Source: DATBDN01 sp963715995 (GTDB lineage: Bacteria; Actinomycetota; Thermoleophilia; Solirubrobacterales; Thermoleophilaceae). From it: DNA of 64,000 bases. Location: assembly GCA_963715995.1 (NCBI GenBank), contig OY970283.1:1488001-1552000 (forward strand). Direction: 5' to 3'. The notes below the pieces were generated by a model. It did no database searches. It was given only the letters and a program-made list of their open reading frames with translations, and was not told the origin of the DNA. Position 1 is the first letter of the stretch; every line of letters starts with the position of its first letter. This document shows, piece after piece, positions 19,690 through 28,966 of this stretch. A program made the position numbers and the translations under genes.

Positions 19690-20355
19690 TCAGTTGCCGA
19701 GCGCCGCCACCAGCGGCTGCGCCACGTCGTCGAATGAGACGTCGCGCCCCGACGCCTCCCGAACCGACCCGACGGTTGCGGGATCCAGCGGCAGCTCGAG
19801 CGCCGCGTACACCTCGACCAGCAGCGAGCGCCCAGCCTCATCCGGTGCGAGCGCGATTACCGCGTCGATCCACGCCGCGCCCTTGATCGCGCGCTGCGCC
19901 AATCCGGCGAGCTTGACCGTGCCGGAGCGAATGCTCCACGCGCCGGGACACCACTCGCCCGGCAACTCGCCCCGCTCGGCGTCGATCCCTAGCCCGGCGA
20001 ACATCGCGAGGAGCGCGCGCACCATTCGCTCGTAGCGCTCCTGGGTCTGCTCGAACGTCGGCGCCGGCTCGCACAGGCCCACGCATACCGACCCCGGGCC
20101 GAGCACCACCGCGTGGCCGCCGCTGATGCGCTCGATCGGCTCGAACCGGGCGCGCGCACCGAGCTCGCGAGCCGCCGCGGCTCCGGGGCGCAGCGCGTCG
20201 AGCCGGCGCAGCGCGAGCGCGGGCGACGGCGTCCAGATGCGGAGCGCCGCATCCAGCTCACCCGCCGCCACACGGTCGAGCAGCCCGCGGGAGAACGCCT
20301 GGTCGTCCGCCGCGGAGGCCGCGCTCGGCGTGGGGGAGATGTGGACCTCCGGCAC
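19690..20355 (-). CDS. Lipoate-protein ligase / octanoyltransferase-like protein
   Basis: This is a 221-residue BPL/LPL-fold protein. RISGGHAVVLGPG corresponds to the RRxSGGGAVYHxxG motif of lipoate ligases, and KLAGLAQRAIKGAAW to the KIAGxAQ catalytic-Lys motif. It probably attaches lipoate or octanoate to carrier Lys residues such as the lipoyl domain of the AceF encoded nearby at 23798. GTG at 20355 is the start; its promoter region is shared with the divergent GntR gene. Whether it transfers from ACP (LipM-like) or uses ATP (LplA-like) cannot be decided from sequence alone. Confidence 0.82.
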   Translation of the reverse strand: MPEVHISPTPSAASAADDQAFSRGLLDRVAAGELDAALRIWTPSPALALRRLDALRPGAAAARELGARARFEPIERISGGHAVVLGPGSVCVGLCEPAPTFEQTQERYERMVRALLAMFAGLGIDAERGELPGEWCPGAWSIRSGTVKLAGLAQRAIKGAAWIDAVIALAPDEAGRSLLVEVYAALELPLDPATVGSVREASGRDVSFDDVAQPLVAALGN

Positions 20356-20430
20356 GGCTAAAGGGCGGAAACGGTGGGCCCTGCGTGCCCGAGCTCGACG
20401 GTGCGCATCTGCACGTTCTCTATCACCTGG

Positions 20431-20460
20431 TTGACACGGGAAGAGCTTGTATGCAAGTAT
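20431..20460 (+). promoter_or_regulatory. Promoter and probable operator of the GntR-aceEF operon
   Basis: TTGACA (20431-20436) and AAGTAT (20455-20460) are spaced by 18 bp, and the -10 ends 9 nt before the ATG at 20470, implying a leaderless message. Inside the spacer CTTG-TATG-CAAG (20447-20458) is an inverted repeat of the TTGTATNCAA type bound by many GntR/FCD regulators, so autoregulation is likely. Confidence 0.65.
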
Positions 20461-20469
20461 ACCGAACGC

Positions 20470-21165
20470 ATGGCCAGCGCCCTCTCACCGATCTCGCGCA
20501 CGAACGGCGCCCGCGCCGGCCTTGCGGTCTACGGCGCCCTGCGCGAGGCGATCGTCGCCACCGAGCTCGAGCCGGGCCGCCAGATCTCCGAGAACGAGCT
20601 GGCCGACAAGCTCGGCGTCAGCCGCACCCCGGTCCGCGAGGCCGTGGCACGCCTGCGCGATGACCAGCTCGTCGAGGTCGTGCCACAGCTCGGCACCTTC
20701 GTCAGCCGCATCAGTGTCAACGGGGTTGACGACGCGCAGTTCCTGCGCGAGGCGCTCGAGTGCGCTGCCGTCAGGCTCGCGGCAGAGCGCGCAGACTCCG
20801 ACAGCGTGCGCCAGCTCGAGACGCTGATCGAGCGCCAGGAAGCGGCGCGCGATGCCGCCGACGCAGGAGCGTTCTACCTGCTGGACGACCAGCTGCACTC
20901 GACACTCTGCGAGCTGAGCGGCCTGCCGATCGCGTGGACGATCGTCGCCCGCGCGAACGGGCACCTCAATCGCGTGCGCCGTCTGAGCCTGGCGCACCCG
21001 AGCTACATCGCCGAGATGATCGAGGAGCACAAGCAGGTGGTCGGCGCGGTGGCCAAGCGCGACCCCGATGCCGCCGAGCAGGCGCTCCGTCATCACCTGC
21101 GCATGGTGCTGTCCGACCTTCCCACGATCCGCCGTGACCACCCCGAGTACTTCGAGGACGCCTGA
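20470..21165 (+). CDS. GntR family (FCD) transcriptional regulator
   Basis: This is a 231-residue regulator with an N-terminal winged helix (LEPGRQISENELADKLGVSRTPVREAVARL) and a C-terminal all-helical FCD ligand domain with metal-site residues (DDQLHSTL, AHPSYIAEMIEEHKQV). FCD members sense organic acids. It lies 1 bp before aceE on the same strand, so it is the natural candidate for a pyruvate- or lactate-responsive regulator comparable in role, not orthology, to PdhR. ATG 20470 is supported by a -35/-10 pair; the frame stays open upstream, but that part covers the promoter. Confidence 0.9.
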   Translation: MASALSPISRTNGARAGLAVYGALREAIVATELEPGRQISENELADKLGVSRTPVREAVARLRDDQLVEVVPQLGTFVSRISVNGVDDAQFLREALECAAVRLAAERADSDSVRQLETLIERQEAARDAADAGAFYLLDDQLHSTLCELSGLPIAWTIVARANGHLNRVRRLSLAHPSYIAEMIEEHKQVVGAVAKRDPDAAEQALRHHLRMVLSDLPTIRRDHPEYFEDA

Positions 21166-21166
21166 G

Positions 21167-23810
21167 ATGGCCATCGTCCCGCGCGACGCCGACCCGCAGG
21201 AGACACAGGAGTGGCTCGAGGCTCTGGAGGCCGTGCTGCGCGAGGACGGCCCCGAGCGCGCGCAGCAGCTGATCGACACGGTCGTGAACGAGGCGCGCGG
21301 TTCGGGCGCGCACGTCGAGGTGGGGCTGACGACGCCGTACGTCAACACGATCCCGCCCGAGCGCGAGCAGAAGCTGCCCGGCGACCCGGAGGTCGAGCGC
21401 CGGCTGCGCTCGATCCTGCGCTGGAACGCCATGCAGATGGTGCTGCGCGCCAATGCCGAGTCGTCGGAGCTCGGCGGCCACATCGCCTCCTACAACTCGA
21501 TCGCGACGCTGTACGAGGTCGGCTTCAACCACTTCTGGCATGCCCCGTCGGACAAGCATGGCGGCGACCTCGTCTTCCTCCAGGGTCACTCGGACCCGGG
21601 CGTCTACGCGCGCGCGTACCTGGAGGGCCGCTTCACCGAGACGGACCTCGACGGCTTCCGCCAGGAGATCTCGAAGGGCGGTCTCGCGTCGTATCCGCAC
21701 CCCTGGCTCATGCCGGAGTTCTGGCAGTTCCCGACCGTGTCGATGGGCCTCGGCCCGCTGATGGCGATCTACCAGGCGCGCTTCATGAAGTACCTCGCGG
21801 GCCGCGGCGTGTCCGACACCGAGGGACGCAAGGTGTGGGCGTTCATGGGCGACGGTGAGATGGACGAGCCCGAGTCGCTCGGCGCGATCTCGCTGGCCGG
21901 CCGCGAGCGGCTCGACAACCTGATCTTCGTCGTCAACTGCAACCTCCAGCGCCTCGACGGCCCGGTGCGCGGCAACGGCAAGATCATCCAGGAGCTAGAA
22001 CAGGACTTCCGCGGCGCCGGCTGGAACGTGATCAAGGTCATCTGGGGCCAGCGCTGGGACAAGCTGCTCGCCGACGACCACGACGGGCTGCTGCGCCGTC
22101 GCATGGAGGAGGCCGTCGACGGCGACTATCAGACCTACAAGTCGCGCAACGGCGCCTATGTGCGCGAGCACTTCTTCGGCGGCGCGCCGGGCCTGGCCGA
22201 GCGCGTCGCGCACATGACCGACGACGAGATCTGGGCGCTCAACCGCGGCGGTCTCGACGCGCAGAAGGTCTACGCGGCGTATGCGGCGGCAGCCTCGACC
22301 GAGGGCCAGCCGACGGTCATCCTCGCCAAGACCATCAAGGGCTATGGGATGGGCACGGCCGGCGAGGGCCAGAACATCACGCACCAGCAGAAGAAGATGA
22401 ACGTGGAAGCGCTGCTGGCGTTCCGCGACCGCTTCGAGCTGCCGCTGACCGACGAGCAGGTCTTCGAGCCACTCGTACTACAAGCCGGCCGCCGACTCTC
22501 CCGAGATGCAGTTCCTGCGCGAGCGCCGCGCGGAGCTTGGTGGATCGCTGCCGGTCCGCCGCACGAAGGCGGATGCCCTGCCCGTGCCGCCGCTCGAGCT
22601 CTTCAAGGGCCAGATCGAGGGCTCGGGCGAGCGCGAGATCTCGACCACGATGGCGTTCGTCCGCATCCTCGCGGCACTCGTGCGCGACAAGCAGATCGGT
22701 CGCCGCGTGGTGCCGATCGTCCCCGACGAGTCACGCACGTTCGGCATGGAGGGAATGTTCCGCCAGCTCGGCATCTACAGCCAGGTCGGGCAGCTCTACC
22801 AGCCCGAGGACTCCGAGTCGCTCATGTTCTACCGCGAGGACGCCGCCGGCCAGATCCTCCAGGAGGGCATCAACGAGCCGGGCGCGATGTCGTCGTGGAT
22901 CGCGGCCGCGACGTCGTACTCGAACCACGGCGTCTCGATGATCCCGTTCTACATCTACTACTCGATGTTCGGCTTCCAGCGGATCGGCGACCTGGCCTGG
23001 GCAGCCGGCGACATGCGCTCGCGCGGCTTCCTGCTCGGAGGCACCGCCGGGCGCACGACGCTGAACGGCGAGGGGCTCCAGCACGAGGACGGCCACTCGC
23101 ACATCCAGGCGTCGGTCATCCCCAACTGCGTCTCATACGACCCGACCTACGCGTACGAGGTGGCCGTGATCATCCGCCACGGTCTTCGGCGGATGTACGC
23201 CGAGCAGGAGGACGTCTTCTTCTACATCACGGTGATGAACGAGAACTACGTGCATCCGCCGCTGCCGGAGGGCGTCGAGGAGGGCATCCTGCGCGGGCTG
23301 TACCTGCTGCGCGACGCAGGCCCCGACGCGACGGTCCAGCTGATGGGCTCGGGCACGATCCTGCGCGAGGTCGAGGCTGCCGCTTCGATCCTGGAGGCCG
23401 ACTTCGGGGTGGCCGCGAACGTCTGGAGCGCGACCTCGTTCACCGAGCTGCGCCGCGACGGGATGGAGGCCGAGCGCTGGAACCTGCTTCATCCCGGCAA
23501 GAAGGAGCGCGTGCCGTTCGTGGCGTCGACGCTCTCGGGGCATGAGGGCCCGATCGTCGCCGCCTCCGACTACATCCGCGCGTTCCCCGATCAGATCCGG
23601 CCCTACATCGGCGAGCGCAAGCTGGTTGCGCTCGGCACCGACGGCTTCGGCCGCAGCGACTACCGCGCGACCCTGCGCTCGTTCTTCGAGGTCGACCGCC
23701 ATCACGTGGTGCTGGCGGCGCTGCGCTCGATCGGCGACGACAAGGCCGCCAAGGCAGCGATCAAGAAGTACGGAATCGACACCGAGAGCGAGGCCCCATG
23801 GCGGAGATGA
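21167..23810 (+). CDS. aceE: Pyruvate dehydrogenase E1, homodimeric AceE type, frameshifted
   Basis: AceE decarboxylates pyruvate with thiamine diphosphate and reductively acetylates the E2 lipoyl domain. The first frame (21167 to about 22470) has the ThDP motif GDGEMDE...NLIFVVNCN and LAKTIKGYGMG. The frame then breaks in FEPLV and continues one base on as YYKPAADSPEMQFLRERR, running through MEGMFRQLGIYS, GRTTLNGEGLQHEDGHSH and LGTDGFGRSDYR to the stop at 23810. One extra base at about 22468-22474 accounts for it. The joined protein is about 880 residues, against 887 in E. coli. Both halves are fully conserved, so sequencing error is more likely than a pseudogene. Confidence 0.93.
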
Positions 23811-25102
23811 CACAGGTTGCCGTGCCGGACATCGGCGACTTCACCGACGTGCCGGTCATCGAGATCCTCGTGGCCGAGGGCGACGCCGTCGAGCTCGACG
23901 CGCCGCTCGTCACCCTCGAGTCGGACAAGGCGACGATGGAGATCCCGGCGCCGGTCGCTGGGGTAGTCGACAAGCTGCTTGTCAAGTTGGGCGACACCGT
24001 GTCGGAGGGCTCGCCGATTGCGACCATCGCGGCTTCGAATGGTGCGCCGGCGGGGGAGGAGCCGCTGGCGGCGGAGCCGGCGACCACGGAGGTTGCGGTC
24101 GATCCGCCCGTGGGGGCTCCGGTTGTGGCTGAGGCGACGGAGGAGGTCGAGGCGCCCGCTGCGCCCGCCGACGAGCCTCCGGCCGCTGACGACGACGGTG
24201 AGTCGCCCTACGCGTCACCACTCGCGCGCCGGATGGCCCGTGAGCTTGGCGTGGACCTCGACGTGGTGCATGGGACGGGGCGCAACGGGCGGATCGTCCG
24301 CGCGGACGTCGAAGCCGCGGCGTCAGGCGTGTCGAGCACGGGCGGCGGTGGCGGTGCGGCGGGCGCGGTCGGTTTGCCCGGCTTGGCGCCGTGGCCGAAG
24401 GTCGACTTCGCGAAGTACGGCGAGATCGAGCGCGTGCCGCTGACGCGGATACAGAAGATCTCGGGACCGAACCTCGCGCGTAACTGGGTGATGATCCCGC
24501 ACGTCACCCACCACGAAGAGGCCGACATCACCGACCTCGAGGCGTTCCGCAAGCAGGTGAACACCGAGCATCCCGAGACGAAGGTCACGATGGTGGCGCT
24601 GCTGATGAAGGCGGTGGTCGCGTCGCTCAAGGAGTTCCCCGACCTCAACTCGTCGCTCGACGGCGACGCGCTGGTGCGCAAGCACTACTGGAACATCGGC
24701 TTCGCGGCGGACACGCCGAACGGGTTGATGGTTCCGGTGATCAAGAACGTCGACCAGAAGGGCCTGCTCGCCGTGGCGACCGAGCTGCGCGAGCTGTCCG
24801 GCAAGGCGCGCGAGGGCAAGATCATGCCGGCTGACATGGCCGGCGCGACGTTCACGATCTCGTCGCTCGGCGGCATCGGCGGCACCGGCTTCACGCCGAT
24901 CGTCAACGCACCCGAGGTCGCGATCCTGGGAGTCACCCGCTCGGCGATGAAGCCGATGTGGGACGGGTCCGAGTTCGTGCCGAGGCTGATGGTGCCGCTC
25001 TCGCTCTCCTACGACCATCGCGTGATCGACGGCGCCGCCGCGGCGCGCTTCATGGTGCACCTGGCGGGCGTGATCGGCGATCTGCGCCGCGTGCTGCTCT
25101 GA
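23798..25102 (+). CDS. aceF: Dihydrolipoamide acetyltransferase (E2) of pyruvate dehydrogenase
   Basis: This E2 core enzyme transfers acetyl groups from lipoamide to CoA. It has one lipoyl domain with the modification site TLESDKATMEIPA (~residues 37-50), an Ala/Glu-rich linker, a peripheral-subunit-binding domain (ASPLARRMARELGVDL...NGRIVRADVEA), a second flexible linker with Gly repeats, and a catalytic domain ending in SYDHRVIDGA. At 434 residues it has a single lipoyl domain, whereas E. coli has three. ATG at 23798 overlaps aceE by 13 bp; ATG at 23807 (ATGA overlap) is equally possible. The E3 gene is not in the window. Confidence 0.94.
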   Translation: MAEMTQVAVPDIGDFTDVPVIEILVAEGDAVELDAPLVTLESDKATMEIPAPVAGVVDKLLVKLGDTVSEGSPIATIAASNGAPAGEEPLAAEPATTEVAVDPPVGAPVVAEATEEVEAPAAPADEPPAADDDGESPYASPLARRMARELGVDLDVVHGTGRNGRIVRADVEAAASGVSSTGGGGGAAGAVGLPGLAPWPKVDFAKYGEIERVPLTRIQKISGPNLARNWVMIPHVTHHEEADITDLEAFRKQVNTEHPETKVTMVALLMKAVVASLKEFPDLNSSLDGDALVRKHYWNIGFAADTPNGLMVPVIKNVDQKGLLAVATELRELSGKAREGKIMPADMAGATFTISSLGGIGGTGFTPIVNAPEVAILGVTRSAMKPMWDGSEFVPRLMVPLSLSYDHRVIDGAAAARFMVHLAGVIGDLRRVLL

Positions 25103-25173
25103 GACAGCGGTCGCGCGATCATCTCTGCGCGCGCCCTGCACAGCGGGGAAGACCGTCTGCATCGCCGGTGCGC

Positions 25174-25187
25174 GTTTCCGCGGAAAC
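25174..25187. repeat. Perfect 14-bp palindrome between aceF and the HNH gene
   Basis: GTTTCCGCGGAAAC is a perfect palindrome, followed at once by CCCC-atagc-GGGG (25190-25202), a second small hairpin. They lie in the 160-bp gap after aceF. They may help end aceF transcription or bind a regulator; there is no T-tract, so an intrinsic terminator is not supported. Confidence 0.4.
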
Positions 25188-25250
25188 TACCCCATAGCGG
25201 GGACACTCCGGCTCGTCTGGGTCGGCCCTTCTTCCGTCCGCCCTTCATGG

Positions 25251-25262
25251 GAACATCTGTTC
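25251..25262 (+). promoter_or_regulatory. LexA/SOS box directly before the DUF222/HNH gene
   Basis: GAACATCTGTTC fits GAAC-N4-GTTC and abuts the GTG start at 25263. It is the same 12-mer, in the same orientation to its gene, as the box before dinB, and the identity extends to 18 bases. This strongly suggests SOS induction of the HNH gene. Confidence 0.82.
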
Positions 25263-26561
25263 GTGGCCACAGCAGCCAGACCCGCGGCGCTCGAACGGCT
25301 CGGCGACGAGATCGCCGAGCTTCATTCGCACATCAGCGCGGCGACCGCGCGCTGGCTCGGGCTGCTTGCCCGCTTCGACGACGAGGAAGGTTGGGGCGAC
25401 GGGCACAAGACATGCGCGGCTTGGCTCTCCTGGCGTTGCGGGATCTCGTGCGGCACCGCGAGGGACCACCTGCGCGTTGCTCACGCGCTGCAGTCACGGC
25501 CGCTGGTGCGGGCGGCGTTCGAGCGCGGTGAGCTCTCGTATTCGAAGGTGAGGGCCCTGATGCGGCTCGAGCCCGACTTCGACGAAGAGCTGATGCTCAT
25601 GTACGCCCGTTACGCGAGCGCAAGCCAGATCGACGAGATTGTCCGCGGCTGTCGCCGCTGCATCGCTGTCGAGGAGGGGGCAGCGCGCCGGTTCGCGGAA
25701 CGTGAGTTCAGCTGGTCCTACGACGACGAGGGCCGGATCGTCTTCAAGGGAAGGCTGCCGGCCGAGCTCGGGGCGATCGTCACTCGCGCTGTGGAGGCCG
25801 CCTGCGACGAGCTCGGGCCTCCGCCGCCGGAGATCGCAACAGGGCTCGCGCCCGATGGAGCCGGGCTCACAAGCTCGCCCGGCGCGCGGCGCGCGGATGC
25901 ACTTGTCGCGCTGGCGCAGACTGCGCTCGCCCCCAAGGCAACTTCTGCCGACGTCTACCAAGTCGTCGTGCACGTCGACGCGGATGCCCTCTCCAGCAAG
26001 CCGAGCGACGAGGCCCGCTGCACGCTCGAGGACGGCGACCCGCTGCCGGCAGCGCTCGCCCGGCGGCTCTGCTGCGACGCGAGCGTCGTTGGCGTGCTCG
26101 AGCGTGATGGCCAGCCGATCTCGCTCGGTCGCAAGACACGGACCATTCCGCCCTCGCTTCGCAGGGCGCTGCGGATGCGCGACAAGAGGTGCCGTTTTCC
26201 TGGTTGCACCCAGCGGTACCACCTCGATGCTCACCACATCAAGCACTGGGCCGACGGCGGCGCGACTGAGCTCGACAACCTCGCCCAGCTCTGTCGGCAT
26301 CACCACGTCGTCCTGCACGAGGGTGGGTTCGCCATGCGCCGGCAGGGCGATGAGCTCGTCTTCCTCGCGCCCGGGGGCAAGCGGATCCCGCAGGCTCCGC
26401 GCCAGCCGCGCGGCGACTGTCGTGTAGTCATGGAGTCCGCTTCGGCCTGCGGCTCCACTCCGGACCCGTGGACGCTCAACCCGGTCGAGGCCAATCCAGG
26501 CGCCGAGCTCGGGTGGTCGATCACAGCGATGCTCGAGTCGCGGCGGCCGTCGCGGGAGTGA
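25263..26561 (+). CDS. DUF222 / HNH endonuclease domain protein (13E12-like)
   Basis: This is a 432-residue protein with an N-terminal DUF222 region (CAAWLSWRCGISCGTARDHLRVA...) and a C-terminal HNH nuclease motif (CRFPGCTQRYHLDAHHIKHW...LDNLAQLCRHHH) at about residues 315-360. The zinc-binding Cys pairs and catalytic His are intact. This family is abundant in actinobacteria and includes the 13E12 repeat genes of Mycobacterium tuberculosis, several of which are SOS-regulated. GTG at 25263 is fixed by the adjoining SOS box and by the lack of another start. The biological target of the nuclease is unknown. It stands alone, without inteins or phage genes. Confidence 0.9.
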   Translation: MATAARPAALERLGDEIAELHSHISAATARWLGLLARFDDEEGWGDGHKTCAAWLSWRCGISCGTARDHLRVAHALQSRPLVRAAFERGELSYSKVRALMRLEPDFDEELMLMYARYASASQIDEIVRGCRRCIAVEEGAARRFAEREFSWSYDDEGRIVFKGRLPAELGAIVTRAVEAACDELGPPPPEIATGLAPDGAGLTSSPGARRADALVALAQTALAPKATSADVYQVVVHVDADALSSKPSDEARCTLEDGDPLPAALARRLCCDASVVGVLERDGQPISLGRKTRTIPPSLRRALRMRDKRCRFPGCTQRYHLDAHHIKHWADGGATELDNLAQLCRHHHVVLHEGGFAMRRQGDELVFLAPGGKRIPQAPRQPRGDCRVVMESASACGSTPDPWTLNPVEANPGAELGWSITAMLESRRPSRE

Positions 26562-26627
26562 GGTCCTGGCGCCTGCCGCCGCACGCGCCATTGACATCCA
26601 TCCGCCGTGCGGCATACGTTCGCGCTC

Positions 26628-28196
26628 ATGGCCACGGATACGACCACTCCCGCCGTCTCGGATGACGATGCGAGGCTCGCGAGCCTCGGCTACAGCCCGC
26701 AGCTGAACCGGGTTCTAGGGCTGTTCTCGAACTTCGCCGTCGCGTTCACCTACCTGTCGCCGATGGTGGGGATCTACTCGCTGTTCCTGCTCGGCGTCGG
26801 CACGGCGGGACCGGCCTACATCTGGCTGACGATCATCCCGGTTGTCGGGATGCTGTTCGTCGCGTGCGTCTTCGGCGAGCTGGCGAGCCACTATCCCGTG
26901 GCCGGCGCGCTCTACCAATACAGCAAGTTCAACGTCGGTCCCCGCTTCGGCTGGTTCGTCGGGTGGTTCTACGGGATTGCGCTGCTGGTCACCGTGGCTG
27001 CCGTGGACACCGGGGTGGTCTCGTATGTCGCTGCGCTGACGCACAACTGGTTCCACTGGAACCTCGACGCGACCAAGCACTCGACGATTCTGTTCGTGAC
27101 CCTGATCCTGCTCGCGATCCAGACGTCGCTGAACATCACGGGCGCGCGGGTGATGGGGCGGATCGCGCAGTTCGGCGTCTGGGTCGAGCTGCTCGGGACG
27201 GTGGGGATTGCGCTGATCCTGCTGATCCACGGCTTCCACCACGGGCTGGGATTCCTGTTCCACAGCCAGGGCGTGGAGCACGCGGCGAAGAACCCGCTCG
27301 GGCTCAACTTCCACGGGCACTGGCTCTCCAGCGCGGCGCTGATCGGCGTGCTCGCGCCGGTCTACATCTTCTACGGCTTCGAGTCCGCGGGCGACATCGC
27401 GGAAGAGACGCGCGACGCCGGGCGGCAGATCCCGAAGGCCATGCGCATGGCGCTCGTCTACGGCGGCATCGGCTCGCTGATCCTGACCGCCGGACTGCTG
27501 CTGGCGATGCCGGAGCACGGCGCGGTCGCGGCGACGGTCAAGGGCGGCGGCGTGCCGTTCATCCTCGGCCAGCTGTCCGAGGGCCTTCAGGACTTCACGC
27601 TCTGCCTGATCATCTTCGCGTTCTTCTCGTGCGGGACGTCAATCCAGGGCGCGGGGAGCCGGCTCGCGTTCTCCTACGCGCGGGACGGGGCACTGCCGGC
27701 GTCGAATTGGATCGCGCGGGTGCACGACCGCTTCCGCACTCCGGTCAACGCGCTGCTCTCGGGCGCGTTCGTGACGGTGCTGTTCGTGCTGCTCGTGTTC
27801 CTGTCGCCGAAGCACAACATCCACATCGCGTTCATCACTTACCCGGCGAACACCAACGTGCTCGTGTCGCTGGTCTCGTTCGGGGTCAGCGGCATCTATT
27901 TGTCGTTCCTGCTGGCGGTGATCGGGTCGATGATCGCCCGCTCGCGCGGGTGGATCCCCGAGGGCAGCTTCCGGCTCGAGCGCTGGGGCTGGCCGGTGTC
28001 GATCATCGCGGCCGCCTACCTGGGCCTGATGCTGATCAACATCGTCGCGCCGACCGGGCTGTCGAGCGGGCGAGCGTTCTTCAACCTCGACTGGATCACG
28101 CTGAGCGTGATGTTCGTGATCGCGGTCGTCGGCGCGTTGTACTTCTTCATCGCGCGGCCGGACAAGCAGGTGTCGGGCCACGTGCGGACGGGCTAG
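26628..28196 (+). CDS. APC family amino acid permease
   Basis: This is a roughly 522-residue integral-membrane transporter with about 12-14 hydrophobic segments and the APC-fold signatures PMVGIYSLF (TM1), VFGELASHYPVAGALYQY and FYGFESAGDIAEETRDAGRQIPKA. It resembles the amino acid/choline transporter (ACT)-like branch annotated as amino acid permease. ATG 26628 gives the natural N-terminus (MATDTTTP); a GTG at 26607 adds seven residues. The gene is 66 bp after the HNH gene but shows no functional link to it. The substrate is not predictable. Confidence 0.88.
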   Translation: MATDTTTPAVSDDDARLASLGYSPQLNRVLGLFSNFAVAFTYLSPMVGIYSLFLLGVGTAGPAYIWLTIIPVVGMLFVACVFGELASHYPVAGALYQYSKFNVGPRFGWFVGWFYGIALLVTVAAVDTGVVSYVAALTHNWFHWNLDATKHSTILFVTLILLAIQTSLNITGARVMGRIAQFGVWVELLGTVGIALILLIHGFHHGLGFLFHSQGVEHAAKNPLGLNFHGHWLSSAALIGVLAPVYIFYGFESAGDIAEETRDAGRQIPKAMRMALVYGGIGSLILTAGLLLAMPEHGAVAATVKGGGVPFILGQLSEGLQDFTLCLIIFAFFSCGTSIQGAGSRLAFSYARDGALPASNWIARVHDRFRTPVNALLSGAFVTVLFVLLVFLSPKHNIHIAFITYPANTNVLVSLVSFGVSGIYLSFLLAVIGSMIARSRGWIPEGSFRLERWGWPVSIIAAAYLGLMLINIVAPTGLSSGRAFFNLDWITLSVMFVIAVVGALYFFIARPDKQVSGHVRTG

Positions 28197-28257
28197 GCGC
28201 GCGCGGGGCGTCGCGCCGCCCCGGCCTGAGCACGCCGGGCCGAGCGTGCCCGCGCGT

Positions 28258-28833
28258 CTAGCCCGCCTTCGGCGTGTACACCAGGATCTGAACGCCGTCG
28301 CCGACGCTCTGCGACTGCCCGAGCTCGAGCGGCGTCTTCGCGCTGCCGTCGGCGAACAGGCGCTTGCCCTTGCCGAGCACGACCGGGAAGACCATCAGCC
28401 GCCACTCGTCGACCAGCCCCGCCGCGGCGAGTGCGTGCACCAGCGTGACGCTGCCGTTCACGAGGATGTCGCCGCCATGCTCCTGCTTGATGCGGTTGAC
28501 CTCCGTGGTCAGGTCGCTGCCAAGGACGTGCGAGTTGTTCCACTCCGGATCTGACAAGGTGGTTGACACGACGTACTTCGGCATGTTGTTGAACTTGTCG
28601 GCGAAGCCGGCCTCGTCGGTGCGGTCGGGCCAAGCGGCGGCGAAGCCCTCGTAGGTGGTCCGGCCGAGCAGCAGCGCGTCGGCGGCCATCACCTCGTCGA
28701 GCTTGAACTTGTCGCCCTCCTCGCCTCGGCTGAACTCGAATGCCCAGCCGCCGAGCTCGAAGTCCTCGGCGCCGCCCGGATCCTCCACGACGCCGTCGAG
28801 AGTCATGAACTGCGAGACCACAACCCTGCCCAT
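28258..28833 (-). CDS. Dihydrofolate reductase-like (RibD C-terminal domain) protein
   Basis: This is a 191-residue protein of the RibD_C/DHFR-fold family, with VVVSQFMTLDGVVEDPGG at the N-terminus, the NADPH-binding region LLLGRTTYEGFAAAWP, GGDILVNGSVTLVHAL and LMVFPVVLGKGKRLF. Such stand-alone members are common in soil actinobacteria and have no firm substrate. They are not the biosynthetic DHFR or RibD. ATG at 28833 has a GAGGAAG ribosome site. It is convergent with the permease and apparently monocistronic. Confidence 0.88.
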   Translation of the reverse strand: MGRVVVSQFMTLDGVVEDPGGAEDFELGGWAFEFSRGEEGDKFKLDEVMAADALLLGRTTYEGFAAAWPDRTDEAGFADKFNNMPKYVVSTTLSDPEWNNSHVLGSDLTTEVNRIKQEHGGDILVNGSVTLVHALAAAGLVDEWRLMVFPVVLGKGKRLFADGSAKTPLELGQSQSVGDGVQILVYTPKAG

Positions 28834-28864
28834 CGCTTCCTCCTCGTTCAGTGTCGTGGTCTAG

Positions 28865-28940
28865 GACCGGGGGCCGCATCCGAACTCATCGGTGCGCGCC
28901 TGTGACCGGGGGGCCGCCTCCGAACTCATCGGTGCGTGCC
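28865..28940. repeat. Tandem duplication of a ~36-bp unit
   Basis: Two copies of a unit beginning GACCGGGGG and ending ACTCATCGGTGCG(C/T)GCC lie at 28865-28900 and 28904-28940, with a 39-bp period and only three differences. They fill most of the 133-bp gap between the DHFR-like gene and the end of the penicillin acylase gene. No reading frame or hairpin explains them. Confidence 0.75.
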
Positions 28941-28966
28941 CCGCAGTCAGACGGCGTGAATGTGCG

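Noticed and set aside
25263..26561. HNH gene as a group I/II intron or intein homing endonuclease
   Set aside because: It has the DUF222 domain typical of free-standing actinobacterial proteins, and no intron or intein features surround it.
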